Source: Auanema rhodensis (lineage: Eukaryota > Nematoda > Chromadorea > Rhabditida > Rhabditidae). From it: DNA of 64,000 nucleotides. The stretch's first letter is position 1, and each line of letters begins with the position of its first letter. Below, one piece after another: positions 11,275 through 27,100 of this stretch. The stretch spans positions 13,826,001 through 13,890,000 of the forward strand of contig OZ059897.1 in assembly GCA_964057225.1 (NCBI GenBank). Reading direction: 5' to 3'. The translations under genes were made by a program, and so were the position numbers. The notes beneath the pieces are model-generated. The model saw only the letters and a list, made by a program, of their open reading frames with translations, was not told the DNA's origin and did not search any database.

Positions 11275-14200
11275 TCTGAAAATAATTTCCGGTATGCGTA
11301 ATATCATTGAACAAGAAAAATAAATGGAAAGATAAGTAAGATAGGAAACAAAACAAAATTTAAATGGAAGGTAATTCTATTGTTGACAGAGAAAGTCGTG
11401 TATGGTAATGTGGTCGAGGACGGAAGCAGAGAAAGCAATGAAGTATTCGACTAAGCCGGTAGAAAACCGTCACCATACATCTGTCAGAGCTGCTTTCGGC
11501 TTCGAACTGAGTAGGAATACAAGATTATGACACAGGGGAAGATGGTTAAGCGGATTACAGTAACAATAGACAATCTGCCAAGCATACGAGATCTCATTTT
11601 GCTTTTCATAGAGATCATAGATGATTACATGGAGAATCAAAAAAAGTAAAAAGAAACATTCAGTTAGTCAAGTGAGAATGAAACATAGAATAAGATATAC
11701 AAGACAATATTAAGGTGTGAAAAAAGAAAAAAGTGAGTGATGATAGATGCAACCGCTTTTGAATCTCCGAAAAAATAAAATGGATTCATATGATTTGCCT
11801 TTTAATCCCACAAGATTTATATACTTGTAATTCATAGGATATAATAAAAAATGTTGAATAAATACAAAAACTACTAAACAAAAACGTTTAAGATTTCATA
11901 TGATGCTATACAGCATTATGTGCTGTCGGCTCATCATATGAACTGTGGGTGTTGACGCCCCTTCATCATTTGGAGGAGGGCTGTGTATGTATGTTTTTCG
12001 TCGATTATTATGAAACAAAGGGAAAGGGATCATGATCCTTGATCATAACTCGGTATCGTTAATGTAACGTTGATGAGCGAAGAAGAAGGAGAAGAGATGC
12101 TGAACGGACAGAATGTATCGATGACGCTAGGACGTCAACATAGATGTGAATGATACGACGACCTTGCCAATGGGAACAATCGTGTTAGACCATATTCAGC
12201 TGCTTCTTTCTCCTTGTTTTTTCGAGAAAACCAGTCAAAATCGTAAAAGAGAAATCGCCAATGAAATGTTAAAACATCTAAGTTATCTCGAGATGATGTG
12301 GAATGGTACCGAGCAAAACGGCCAAGGTCTTGCCAGCTTCACAACTATTTTTGTAAATCATACCGAATACTTTTTTGAAAAAATAATCGGATTAAAAGTA
12401 GAAGCTTGTACATCTGCATCATCATTTTCTTTGAATGACCGAGAAAAAAATCGAAAATTTAAGATTCTACATACAAGTTCTACCTGTTTAATTCGCACAG
12501 AAGAAACATTTGTATTGGGGAGAATTGAGTGCAAAAGATGTACGATAAAACTGTTTCTTTGACATTTTAATTGAAAATTGACAAAAGTAACATAACAATA
12601 GAACATACATAAATTAATTTAAATAGTCGAATGAATAGCTTTATCAAGTTCAGCAAAAAAGTTTAATTGCTATTGATAGTGGTCATTATGTGGATTTAAA
12701 TGATAGAATAAAGGAAGGAAATGTTGAAGAAACACAGATGATGTGATAAGTTCATCATGTAGTTTCTATACTAAAAGCGTTTACAAATCATAACCATTCC
12801 GCTGAGAAAAAAAAAAAAAGGAATGGAGTTATCGAAAAAGCAGTATGAAATTGAACAGATAAGACGAATTAGTTGTCCAATTAAAGTAGTTATAAAAGTA
12901 AAATTAAACAAAGTAACTCACTTTATGAACTGAATGCAAAGAATGGCAAGAATTTTGATGCTGATTATGATGATTACTAGAAAACTGAGGACAATGAAGT
13001 GAATGATGACGGCGATGAATCGCTCAATTGGACAAGGCATCTCATGAAACTCGACCTCGCCTTTTTTGTATTTGAATGTGCTTACTAACGGAAACAAGTA
13101 ACATTTGAAGACAAAATGAATGAAAGATTAGTTTTGTTGCTGAAATTGTCCAAAAATAGAAAGTAATGTGGTGTGATGAAGAGAAAAGGAACAGAACGAA
13201 CGGCAAAGTATTCAAGAGAATTATGGTCAATATGCTTCAGATGGCGCTAGTCAAGTTCAGACGGCTGAGTTTATGAGAGAAGTTTCTAAAAAAAGTTTTT
13301 TTGAACTATAAGTAGTCTGTTCTTGAAAATAAAGAATAACTATTTCAAGACCAGAAATTGAAAACTCGTGGTTTAAGATAGAAGAGAAGGAAAGTGGAGA
13401 AATGTCCTACTATGCGTACAAGGTAATCCTTCCTTTCTGTTAGAAATGCTATTCAAAAGTGGTATTGAAGACTATAGTTTCTATAAGAAATATAAATTGA
13501 CGTTGTAAGTCAAGAAAATTGAAACGATTTTAGCTAGGTCATTTGAACACATGAAGGGCTACTATATTAGAATAGCCATACAAGGCAAAATCAAAATCGG
13601 ATGAGGATTGAGAGTGGTGTAGACCTTTATGTTGATTTGAAACACGTGTTGAAGACTAAAAGACAACTGTTTGTTGGAAACGATGAAAAGGACAAGGAGA
13701 TATAGAAATGACATAAAAATTGTTGAAGTGAGTCTGAGAGATATTGTTCTTTTGGCTTGAACTGGTCTACTACTGTCGGCTTTGGTGACCGAATAGTCTG
13801 ATAATCGCCTTGACCATTCCAGGCTTTTGAGACAATTTATGAAAGTTTGTTTATATAATTAATAAAAATTAGTGAATATATGTTCTGTGAAAGTTGTTGT
13901 ACTTTGACAGAAGAACAAGAAATGTAAATGGAGTATGAGCATATGTATTCACTTATTCTCTATAAATGTCTCAGAATTATGGACCAAGGTCAATTTTGAG
14001 AATTATTGAATACACAATAAGTAATGAACTTATGCAGAAAATGAGTTCAAAGAAGAAATTAAGAACATGAAATTTAAATCCTTTGACAGTTTCTGAATAA
14101 TTTGAAACTATACATGTTTGTGGTTCGAGGAAGTAGATGGAGTGCACAATAACTTAAGAAATTTTGAAAGAAAAAAACGAATTCACAGTTCCTCATAAAC

Positions 14201-15610
14201 GTGACAGGTATTGGCAGTGCTATGAAGTTTACAATATGAATGGCAACACATACAGACAGTAACTGTCGCTAAAATCTCGAATATGAAGAATGACTTCTTG
14301 AAAAAGCATATTTGTGATCAACGAATACTGAGTCTGGCGGTTTGATGTCAGATAGAATCTAAGGACATCCAATGACGACGATAATACCCAGTTAAAACGC
14401 CCCAGGGGTTATTTGTTTCAACTGCTATAGTCGATGAGGTGAATGATAGAGAAACCATTACATAGCTCGATAGGAAATGACAGAAGGACATGTTATGTAA
14501 AGGAAGTCTAAATGCTTTAAACTTCCTCAAGCTCTTCCTAGTATTCTTACTTTCTATCTCTGTTTCTCTTTCTCATTCTTAACGTCGTCGAAGTTTCACT
14601 GGCCTCTATTTTTCATTTTTAATGTCTTGAACACTCCTAATCTAACGCAATCTTTCATGCAAATATTTCGAGAAACATGCATGGAGGTTAAGAAGATCAT
14701 AAAGGTGTTGATGATGATCGTCATCATCATTGAAAAAATGAGAGAAAACCTGAGAGAAATATATGTATGTATGCATAAGTCATGGTCATATAAGGAAACA
14801 ACGTTATCTGATACATAAAACATGAAATGTTTGAATTTGATTTGACGAAAAGCTGACATATAAGCGAGAAAGATGTAAGCTAAAGACTTTGAAATTTCAT
14901 GATTTTTGGTGTCGATAAGACTATTCTTGAACTTATTTAACCTTTAGCTAAACTTGATCAAGAGTGAAAGCATGGCATATAATAAAAATAATAATAAATT
15001 TAAATGTTTAAATTATTTATTATACCATATACATATATATTGGAAATTACAATTTGATTTCTTTGAATATATTTCTTCTGTTAACTATTAAAAATGATAA
15101 AAAGAATGTTATTATGTTTAATATAATTTAAAATATCAAAGATTAATAAATCTAAACGATAAACTATAATATTTGTAAAAAAAAATTCAGAAAAATCATT
15201 TTCGTAATATCATGCATTGTTGATGTTTCTTTTGACATATCCAACGTGATCTCATAATTCAGTAAAATATTTTCACACAAGTTTCTTATCGCTACTTCAG
15301 ATTGAAAATATTGTGTGGGAGTAGCACAAATATTTTTTAGATTGTAAAGTTAAACAATCGAAAAAAAGAAATTATATAATCTTTTTGAACCATATTTTTT
15401 GAAAGAAATATATATAATATCATAGATTTATATACAAATTTTTGAATTTTAGAGGGATTTAAATAAAAATCTTTTAGTGAAGTTCAAGATTTTCTTTTGA
15501 AAGCTGAAGAAACATATTATTTCATGGTATTAATGCATCTGAAAATGTAAAGAATTTAAACAGATAATTCATAACATACTGTGTTATATAACATATAGTA
15601 TAGTTAACAT

Positions 15611-15644
<34 letters not shown>

Positions 15645-18600
15645 TTAATTAATTCTAATTAAAGTTGAAATTATGGTGAGTACTACCATGCTTCATTAAA
15701 GATAGGATTTGTGTTCCACACCGGTCTTTGAGATTAAACATTTATTTTGATCCAATGACCAATGCTTTTCTAATTATATCACGATAATCTAATATAGAAA
15801 AGGTAGAAGAAATTCATTTTTCTTTTACCGAATCTTTCATAACTTCAGAAATATCTTTTCTAAGAAAACCACAAGAAAAGAATCTAAATTTTCTTATTTG
15901 GTTATTGATCATTAATGGAATGATTCATTGATTATCATAACATCCATTATTCTTTATCTTTTAAAGATTATCCCTTCAAATACAAAATTCAAAAACATGC
16001 TTGATGTTCAAGTTTCATTTATCTAAAGCTGTTTGCAATATTTCTCCAATTAATTTTTTTTTTCAAAATTTTTTCTCATTTTACGGACATAATTAATCCT
16101 GTTGTATTGAAGATATAGCTTGTATTTAGTGTGAAATAAAAAGCAATTCATGCAACCACTGATAGCTGAAAGTGAAATCAATGTATGCTGAAATCTATCC
16201 ATCATTTTCAAAAAATTTGCATCTTTTATTAAAATTTTCAGATTTAGATAGAACATATAAGGAATTCACATACGAAACTATCACTTTCCGCAATCCTGTT
16301 TAATTAATATTTTTATGTTGAAAAACCGTTTGTTCTATCTGGAACGAGAGTAAATACATTTTTTCAAAAGTTTCATTGCCCATTACGTCATCAAGTTGCA
16401 CTTCATTAATTGATAATTACTGTAAATTTCAAAGATACATCTGAAAAAATGTTTTTTCTTGATCGAATCGTTTCTCTCAATGTCTTTCGAAGTTTATTTA
16501 TCTATATTATAATTATGTATATAGTTATTCTTTACTATATGTATAATTGAATTGACTTCTTGTATCTATTTATCATTATCGTAATAACTAAACTATCAAT
16601 CTAATAACTATAATGAATACTATATATCTGTGGCATGTGAGATATCACTTTCCATATCTCATCTCGAGTGTTAAGTGCTTTACTAACTCGTTTTTTGGTT
16701 TTTGTCATATCTTCGTCTTCAACCCTCCCACCACTCTCTTTCTCATTCTCTCTCCTACTTTACCTCTTTATGTCTTCATCTCTCTATCTTTTTCGTACTT
16801 TCTCTCTCATCCTCTCTTTCTCTCTGTTAGTCCTTTTAGTCAATGAATGTTCTCTACTACTATCATATTCACTATAACTAAATCCTTCTCGGCTTACTTG
16901 AATTCTACTTTCTTTATCTTCTCTCATTACTTTTATAATTATTACTAGTTTTTTCTTTATTTAAATATATTAACTAAGAAAAAAAGTTTTTTTATTGAAT
17001 ATTCTCATATGTATCCTATTAAGCCATATATATCTTCTTTTTCCTTTCAAGCTTTTTGTCTTTTCTCTTTTCATCCTTTTCATAATCTATTTTCCTTATT
17101 AATATACTTCAATGAATTATAAATTTTCTAGACAGAATATCCTCTGCTTTCAATTTCATATTATCTTCATGCATATTTCATTCAATCAAACTATCTTATT
17201 ATAGTTTTAATACTATAATACAATATGAAATTGATATTTATTTAGAATTTTTAACCCCTTTACCAATATGGTTCATACCATCAAATTTCTCAACAATTTC
17301 GTTTTACTGTGTTCATATGGTCTTCGTCATTCCCCAGCTGTTGACCTTTTGCTTTTCATATTTATCATTGAAGCATTAGCTTGAAATAGTTATTTTAATA
17401 AAGAAAAATGAAAAAAAAAGACAAAAACTAATTGTAATTTTTCCTAAAACTGTGTGTTAGTGAATGATATGGAACAAGATTTTATCATTAACACTGTCGG
17501 CAACAGCATCCTGCCTTACATATTGATAAAGAGAAAAAGAAAAAAAGATGAAGACGAGGCTGATGATGATAGAGTCAGATGTCCGCTGTACAAGACTTAG
17601 ACGCAATCAAGATGCCATACGCTATACTAGCTTGCCACAGGACATTCTAAGCATGAGCCATATTTTCTCGGCTAAACTTAGTTTTGAAAGTAAAAATTAG
17701 TTTAATGAATTGTAATGCAGGTATCACCAACAGTTTCAACAGCATACATCTTGTTGTTACAAAAGCCGGTCAATCATCGGCTTTTTCTTTGTTTCAGCTT
17801 CTTTCATTGAAATCACTGCATGATACCTAAGTCATCTCTTTATTCTTTCTATTCTTTTTTTGTGTTTTATTTCCTCATTCATCCAATCTGCAGCTATCAC
17901 CAATGAAATATGTGTATGTAGATGTGTGTGAATCTGTGAAATTGATCTCTGACATCAGTTAATAGTTTTTCTTCTGTCAACATCATTTCTTATTAGTCAC
18001 TCATGTTAACAAATTTATATAATATTATATTTGAAAATTGGAATTTGACAAAGAACTTTTATCGTTCTTCTGTTCAAGAAGTTTTTTTCCCCCGAACTTT
18101 ACCTAAAATAGAAACACATCGTGAATGATAAGATTCAGATAGGATATATTTGAAACTGAACTAAGAACATAGTTTAATCACCAGCTTTAAGGGTAGTTTG
18201 AAATTGATGATGATGACGTCGAAGAAGTTGCCAGTAAGCCGACCTTTATCATTGAGAGATTGGCTGATAAATTAAAATAAGAAATACATAGAATGTATGT
18301 ACAAGTGAGAGACAAAACTATAAAGAAAAGAGAGAGAAGGTAGCAGTTTCTTGAGGACAGTTACATCAGTTTTTTCCCCTCAGATGATATGATGATGTTC
18401 CACTTTAGCCTTCAATCTCGGGCATCATGAACGCACCTGTTGGCGGTTCCAATCCCGTTTCCTCCCTAGTTCTCTCTCCTTACATTATCTTCAATTTTCT
18501 GTTTTTTCCAGACTGCCCTTTGCAATATATGAAAGAAAACAAAACAACAAATTACATGAAAACCTTGATATATCGTTTCCTATTCGAAAAAATGATCTGA

Positions 18601-21189
18601 AAATTACAACTTTCAGGTTGAAAACTCTTAGTCTTACACATTCATACAAACCTAAAAAAATTCCTGAAATTCTTGATTTCAAATCAGATGTACTGTCGAT
18701 CAGTAATCTATTAGAAGTTGTGAAATACATGGTTGAAAAACAACTATCTTCCCGATTACCTGTCAGTTTCTGATGATGCTGCAATCGATGATAATGGTTG
18801 TGATTGCTGATGATGAAGACGTTGGCTAAGATGACAGTGATGTTAAAACATCGCTTTGCAGCTTATTTGATCATTATGTTCAACTTAGACTTAAGATAGT
18901 CAATTTGTCTCGTGCTGAATGACCTCTGTTGCCTTGGTCGTTTCTGATAAATTGTGACGACGTCAAGCATATTGCTATTGAAGACGATAGAAAATGATTA
19001 CGATGACGTCTCTCTTCTACCTATCAGATTGTGTCTAACGAGGACGGGATAGTCTTTAATCGTGCCGTCATAGGTGAAGTTGACTTGCCAGGTTGTAAAA
19101 CAATAGATTACCATAAAAGGTAGTAAAGCCAAATGAAAAGCAGGAAATTCTTGCTGAATGCCAAGATGAAGCAAACGCGAACAAGACTATTAGTATGTGA
19201 TGAGAAAATAAACTACAAAACATGTTGAAATAATAGAGAGAAACTAAGAAACATTCTAGAATAGATGTGAATCAGGTGGTTGTACTTTCTGATATAACAA
19301 GTTATTCACTAGTAATATGTAGATATAAATATCTTTATATTATTCAATAATAGAATTGAAAAAAAAAGAAAATAATAATTAATTATTTTGATTAAGTAAT
19401 TGTACTATGACTGTTCTATTTTAAAAATTCCATAATCATACATACATATCTCACTAAGCATATTCAGATTCAAAAATATGTCTACTCTGTGTACAGTATG
19501 ATATAGTGATTTTTGATTCTTATTCTTGTTATCTATGCTATCTATGTGATAATTTGTAAGAATCTAATATACTATTTATATGAAATGAGTATGAAAATAG
19601 ATTTATAAAATTAAATTTGGAATAATTTAATTTTAGTACTTCTCTAATTCATTTTCTAATTTTGATCTTTAAGTTCAATGAAATTGAACTACCATTAGAT
19701 GTTTCATCAAAATAGTTGAAAATCATTCATTCTTCATCAAATTTAGACTCGATGATGTGCAACAGTACTATCATATCGTACTTGTTACTTGTTTTCTGTG
19801 TCTACTACGAAGAAAACATGTGAGTGTCATAATTGAAATGCGGAAGCACTATTTCTATAAATTTGTTGTTTTTATTTTTAAAATTGAAATTGGAATAAAA
19901 TAAATTAAAGAAATAAAAAAAAGAAAAATAAATGTAATATAAATACAATATTTATTTTGTTCCTAAATATATAAAATTTTTATTATGAAAATAAACTTCT
20001 AAAGCATTCTCAAATTTAAAGTTTTACTTAGTATATTGACTTTTTATTTGAAAGAAATTTTACAAGAAATATATTTATTTTGTGTTTTCAATCAAATTTA
20101 TTTCTGACAAATATGAAATTATATATTATATGTTTGTTATTATTATACTTATATCTTCATTACTTTTGTAGATCACTATAACTTTGAAATATGATAATTT
20201 CATGTCATTCTTGCCCTTGAAATTTTGGGGTTAATGTTTTTCGATTTTATTCTTTATTTCCGCCACTTTTTTCCTTTTTTTAAACAGTTTTAAATGAAAA
20301 TTGCGATCAGTTACGAACACCTCATCTCTTAATTGAAAAACAAGAGAAAATAATCCAATAAAAAACCGATAAAATATCAAAAAACTAACGATGTTTGGTT
20401 TATTGAAAAAATTTCTCATCTGACCCATTATAATCTTATGAACAGATGTATTTCTTGGCTTTTTTTGTTTTCAAATCATTTAGCCTACAACAATGAACAT
20501 CAAACATGGCATTTATCATTCAATTGTTGCACTTACATCATAATTTCTATTTTTTCTGTATTTACCTTCATGCCTTTTTGTTTTTCTTACATTGAAGTTG
20601 CCGAACTTCATCGAAAAACACTCTTGTTCTAAGATTTTCAGGCTGAATCAGCTTTTTGTCCCATCTTCATTGGTATTATTCGAAATTGTCACGTTCAAGA
20701 ATACCAACAAAGCAAATTTCCAAATCAGAGGCACCTTGTCAACCCCAGGAGGAACTTCGAGAACGTGATCAAGTGAGGTCGAGAACCAGAAGAAACAGCT
20801 CAGTCCTACAAGTGGGAGGGACAAGGCTGAAGCACTGATTTTGGAGGAGACGTTGACAAAAGAAGCAAAGAGAAGAAGGGTGGGGGCAATACCAGAGGCG
20901 AACAGTGGCCACGCCCCTTTTTTGGTATAGAACACGACGTGGCGACTACATAGCCAACCTTCAGCAGACGACACCGACGACGTTGACGTCCGCAACTCGG
21001 TATCATTTGCCTCATAAGCAGGAGAAGCCGCCAACTTATTAAATTTTGAGTAAGTAGCACTTAAGGGACTGAATCATCGAATTAGATTATACAGTTCACG
21101 ACGTGTATGTTTCAGTAATACATCCTATTCAGAAGTGCCGATAGTGTTAGAAGCTCATATAAATTCGCCAAAAAAAAGATAGACTGTCG
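11275..21189. other. 10 kb between divergent peroxidase genes, no supported gene
   Basis: AT-rich sequence alternates with short GC-richer patches carrying many GATGATGA/TCATCATC-like runs. The longest frame is 138 codons at 12146-12562 (+). It has no recognisable motif and no clear splice partners. A pyrimidine-rich tract lies near 16720-16870 and an AT microsatellite at 15609-15643. A GC-richer block at about 20648-21060 lies just upstream of peroxidase B. The region probably holds regulatory DNA for both peroxidases. I cannot support any exon. Confidence 0.5.
15609..15643. repeat. AT-rich simple repeat
   Basis: A run of TA/AT units interrupted by AAAT. Confidence 0.85.
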
Positions 21190-24100
21190 ATGATGTTGCT
21201 ACTAAGCCTAATATTCACTATATTCTTAAATTTGATTGCAGGTGAGTAACAACTTCTTCAAAATATTTGATTTATTCATCTGTTCATCTACATAATTTCT
21301 TCAATAATTCTCATACAAAAGAGCTACTTATCATTTTTCTGTTATATTCCATGTTCTTTCTGTATTACCTAAAGATTTTTGGTGTAAAATATTCGAATTT
21401 AAAAAAAAAATCTGCTCTATTTAAATTTTTTTTCAACTTCTGAAACTGCTTTCTTTTCTAAGATTTGCCTTATCTTCTGTTCATAATTCTTAACCATGTA
21501 CACTAGTTCTCAGACCCTACCATGCTTTCGATTTTTTCGTTCATCACTTTAATAGGCTTATTACTACCAGCCTAACATGATGAACATTTCAAGAAAGGAA
21601 GTGAAAGGAAACTGTAAATCTTGCTGCCATGCTGTATTTCACAAAGATAGGTAGGGAGACCTGCAGATCACATTGATTAATATCTGTCGAGATTTATTTC
21701 AAGTGCTACAGATTCAAGTAGGCATTGAAGCAGTTATTACGCAGTGTGTTGATCCGAAAAATCTTTTTTCTCTTGTATAATATGATATAACTCCACCCTG
21801 TGCCCTTAAATGAGAAATCATTTTCATCTTGACAGTTCCCGCCTATATCACTGCTTCCTGTCTAGTCTATATCGTCTTCATGTATCTTTTGCTGGATGTT
21901 AGCACATGAAACGCCTAAACGAATACTTGCTACGGGGACTTCGTTGTCGATATGCTATGGTTGACTATGGCTGAAAAGATGAAATAGATGAAGCTTCAAC
22001 TTCTATCGTTTTCCTTCTTCCTCTGAGTCCCTCTAACAGATTATTCTCTCAATCCACAGTCTCTTTCTCATAGCATCTGATCTGAAAGTCTTCTTCACCC
22101 ACCGACGGTAATAGCAGCTAGGGCTAGTCCATTTTGACGTGAGAACGGTGGTCGAAATATCTCCCCCTATATGGGACAAAGTCGATTTTGAATATAAGCC
22201 ATGCAAGTCTTGTCTTGGGATTTCGCACCGGTCTTCATGCTTCCAACTGCCAATAGAAAGGTTGAAAAACAACATATACATTACAGAAGGTAATTATGAG
22301 TAATAATAACGAACACAATGCGATGATTCAAGCTTTGTCTTATTCTCTTTTGAATTTTCGTTTTTTGGCATCTACAACAGCATATGTACTTCATTAATTG
22401 GAATGATGTTGACCTTACAGTCGAACTGGTTGTAAAGGTTCATTCACCTTCTCAGAGAATTCAAATTACTTTCTTTCTCACCCTCTTTCTATCTCTCTTC
22501 CATTTTCAAGATCTACCACTTGTTCTTATCTTTTTCTCCGTTTTCATGTGTTTGTCTGGCAGGACCTATGCGATGAAATACCAAATATAAGCCATACGTT
22601 TTCGGTTTTCTTGTTTTCTTTCGTAAGGAAGGCAAGATACGTGTCTCTGGCAATTAACCTATATTACTACAGTAAAAATGGTTTCATATCATCAATTTGT
22701 CATATTTTCACATAGTTATATTAACTATAGGGTATAAGATATATTCGTTTTGTTTCTGAGAGATGAAAGTTTTAATAAAAATGACCTGTTTGGTAGTTCT
22801 TTCATCATCTCCGGATATTCCATCCATTTACGTTGGTTTATCCTAACTTCAAATTAACATTTTCTTTATTTTAAGAAAATACTAGTTAATAAAAGCCAGA
22901 AACCTAATGAATAAGAGAAAAGGGTTTAGATTTTACGTTTTCTCTACAAATTTCTTAGATGTTGTCTTCAGAATCCGTGGGCGTTTTTTTTCCTCAAGGA
23001 AGCTGCAAATAAAAAAAAAACGAAAACTGAGAGTTTCAGTTAGAAAGATCAGTGATAATTTCTTTTTTTACAAAAAAATGTTGATTTTGACGGTCATATC
23101 ATCAGACTACCTTCACATGGCAGCTTTGACTTTTCAGAAAAAATCGTTGAAGACTGAATGTAATCGATCCTATCACATCTTGAAGTTATAAGAGTTTGCT
23201 AATTCTTATAAGTGATATGAATCTCAATTTGTCAAGAGCCTCATAATTACTTTGAAAAGTGAAATTTATGTTTTTTAAAATAAATTTCATATTTGATTCT
23301 GAAAGAAGTTTGCTCAATTACAAGAATTTGAAATCCAAGTTTGAAGTTAATTATATAAAAAAATAGTATCAAAACTTATAAGTAATATAATTTGCTAAAT
23401 AGATTACTATTTGAAGAAATACCTGTTTTATTAAAAAAACTGTGAAAAGCAGCTGTAACTACTACCAATTCTTGATTGAGAATGTCAAAATCTCGTCTTA
23501 ACAACAGAAAATTTACGCTGTAATCTACATATCATTCTTCGTCGTTTTTCTTTTCTTTTTTTTTGGTACAAAACACATACTCGAATATCAAGAAAATCTA
23601 AGAATCTATTAACTGTTTTTTGATGTTTCTAAACAAGCTTGGATAGTATTATATAAATATATTTATATTTATATATATATATATATATATATAGCTTACT
23701 TCACGAGAACAAAGAATCGCAGCCACCTTGTTTCCTTGTCTCCAACAACCCCTCCCCCCCTTTCCCCCACCACTTTCTACCACCACCACCCCCAAAAACC
23801 ATGCTGCAACATGAGATTTAAACTTTAAACTATCAGTGTCGAAACAAACAATCTGAAACTTCATACTTGATTAACTTCAACTGTAAGAAAAAAAATTTTT
23901 TTTTCTATTTTATACTTATGGATTAAAAAGACAAAATAGTTCATTTGTGTCCCATCTACATAACATTTTAAAGCAATTAGTTTAATAATTGATTTGAAAC
24001 ATTTTTATATTCAATTTATCAAATACAGTTTCATCACGACATTATCTGAACATTCTTTTTTAAATTTTTTTTTCAAAAACGAAGAATTTCATTCAATGAA

Positions 24101-27100
24101 AAAAGTACAAAAAAAGCAATATGTTGATGATATTTTGTGTTTCGGCTATTGATGATATGTTTGTTAGTGTCTGTTATGTGTGACAGATTTTTGAAGCTAT
24201 ATTAACTGGTTTGAAACGTTCGACAACGACATCATTCGTTCAGCTTTTCTCCTTCTTCTTCTTCTTCTGCTTCTTCTTCTTCGTCTTCTTCTGCTTCTTC
24301 TTCTTCATCTTCATCTTCTTCTTTTCCTTATTGAAATGTAATGATCACGCTTTGTCATCGTCGTCATCAGCCACGACGTTGATGATGCCTATCTGATTAA
24401 CTGTGGCTACATATGTATGGTTCCATGAGAAGCTTTCATGTCCTCTATTCTTGTCTTGTTTATAGTCCAAGAAATTGAGCGATGAAATGACTCATAGAAA
24501 TTGCTCACCAAGAGACAGGTACTGGAAAGTTATGTAGATGATGAAGATGATCCTGATGATGAATTTCAACTATCATCTATCGTTGTTGGTGATCATTGAC
24601 TTTTCTTCCTGTTTTTCTTTTGTGCTTTTCATTCGAGAAAACCCACGTCATTTGATTTATTCATCATACATGGTTACTTAAGAAGTTGTATCTAAAATGA
24701 TATCATAAAAGAAAAAAAGAGAAATAAATGAAGGGGAGGGGGGGGGGAGGGAATGAGAAAGACAGGAATTAAGAAATTCGAGTAAAGCCTACTTTCTATG
24801 TCAAGATACATGTGAGATGTTCACTTTTGACTTCAATTCAAACGAATGTTTTGCTAATCATCCAGAGAGGCTGGAAAACGATGAGAGAGAGAGGCTAAGA
24901 CCGGCAAGATACAAGGTTGTAAGACCTGGATCTAGTCCTTTAGCCCTCCCTAGACCGTGATGACAAGGGGAAAAGAATAAGATGAAGACCTATGAGGAAA
25001 CACGTAGTTTTGTAAATAAAATCGTTGAAAAGATGGATTAGGTATGGATTATTCGGCTAGTTTCTTATTCAAATATAAAAGTTTCTTTTTAATTTTAGTC
25101 AAAAACTTTTTTTTAATAAAGACGATAGTAATTTACATTGGTAATCTGTGTGAATTGCGTGTGCCGATGAAGGATGGATTGGATGTAAAGTCAACTATAG
25201 ATAGATACAACTGAAACTTTCAAACATTCAATTCATCATGTAGATATAGACATACGGTTCTTTATATTTCTTTAAATGAAAATAGATTTCTCTATAGATT
25301 TCAATTCCTCATTTACTATATGAGAAATAAATTGAAAATCATCAAGCTTAAAGAACAACGATTGGCCAAAACTGATTGAAATGAAAATGAGAAAAACGTT
25401 CAAGTTTTGGATGAATTACGTTGAGACATATACATACAGACATTTATCTTTTTGTCTTGAAAACGAATCGAGTAAAAGAACTGTCAAAACGATTTGTTTT
25501 ATTGCCTCTTTAGTCGATTCTTCGTTTTCTCTAAACTATGAAGAATTATTATATGAATGATGCAATGAATAATTATTAAATTTTTATAAATAAAACAAAA
25601 ATATTTTCAGATGTTCATGCTCAAACTTTGTCACCTCCTGTTACTTCTAAATTCAAATGTTTAACTAATGGATGTTGTGATGAGCACGAATGGTGTCGAT
25701 TTTGGGCATCTATTGGAGAATGTCAGGTAAGATTATTCTTTTAACAATGTAAAATCATAATTTGTATCAAATTATTTATTGATTATACGATAATCATATG
25801 CCAAAATCATTAAATTATTAAAAAAAAACTCGCATTTTCAAGGCTAACGAAGATTGGATGAGCACAAACTGCCAACTTGCTTGTGGTACTTGCAAGGCAC
25901 CTCCCGCTACAGCAGGTGCGTCGACAGCTTTCGTTCCTCTTGCACTTGCACCATACGTTGTCTGCTTTTCACTTTTATATCAATTTATCAGTTCATTCTA
26001 AACAATTTTTTTTTGATTGAGTTAGCTATATGTATAATAATAATAATAATATATATTTTATTTTGAAAAATAACACACCAAGTCCTTTTACTTCTAATCG
26101 CTGGCACATAATCACTTGTTTGTTAAGTTTAATAATCATTTTCATGTATATGGCTCACTATTTTCTTCTCACTTTTATGTTTGTTTTTGGAACAACTTCA
26201 CGAAAAGCAACAATAATCCATAACAACAGAGAGTGTTGAAACTAAAATTTGAATTTCATCTTCAACTATCAAGAGCATAACCTTATTTTGAGAAAGAAGA
26301 AACTACCTATTAACACTTGTTCATTGAAAGCACTTCATATACTGATGCTTAATAGACAATGCCGTTTACAATCTCTGTAACCCTTTCTGGATTGAATTGT
26401 ATGAGTGAAAAGAGACAATTCTCATGAAGAATATGAGAGATTGTTCAGAAATGCCAGCCTCGTTCCGCTTTTCTTCCATTTTCTTTGAAGTATGATGTTT
26501 AGAAGGATGGACACATTACACCTTTTTTCATGTAATTCATAATATTTGAGTAGACTATGAAAAACAATAAGGGCTATCATAAGAAGATGTTGTAAAAATC
26601 ATTAAATGAAAAAGGGAATTGTTTTTAATATTATTAAATAATTATTAAAATAAATGAAAAGTATAATAGCTTATATGAATTAGCTTATATCTATTCAATC
26701 TTGATCTAAAAAAACCAATTGAATCTTGAAATGTTCATTTATTCCTTCTTTCTTTTTGGCTATCCTGTTAAGAGAGGAGAGGGGAGTGAAGAGCAGATGA
26801 TAAAGTATGAGAAATATATAATTGTAGAGAATTCATGTTGATCTGATTGCTCGTTTTGTAATTAATGAATCAAAAACTTGCACTTTCCCAGAATTCAGCA
26901 TTTCGACCATTCACGAACTTGTTATGTAAGGGAGAGGAGAAGGGGAAAGGGGCGAAGGATTATTGTGGATGCTTACAAGCAAAAATTGCAAAAAGTGCAA
27001 TTCGATGTAATCTTCCCAACAGAAGAAGGACATCTTCTTCAACAATCTGATATTCCTTCATCTGCATCATTTCTTGTCCTTGTAGATTCTTGCCAATTTT

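Larger units (their letters stand above)
21242..25610 (+). other. intron 1 of peroxidase B (4369 bp)
   Basis: It has a canonical GTGAGT donor and TATTTTCAG acceptor. It is about 90 times longer than typical introns in this window. It contains an AT microsatellite (23669-23693), a CTT repeat (24251-24324), G runs near 24737 and several GC-richer patches. No exon was recognised inside. Confidence 0.75.

Noticed and set aside
24211-24396. Phe-rich open frame
   Set aside because: It is a reading of the CTT repeat.
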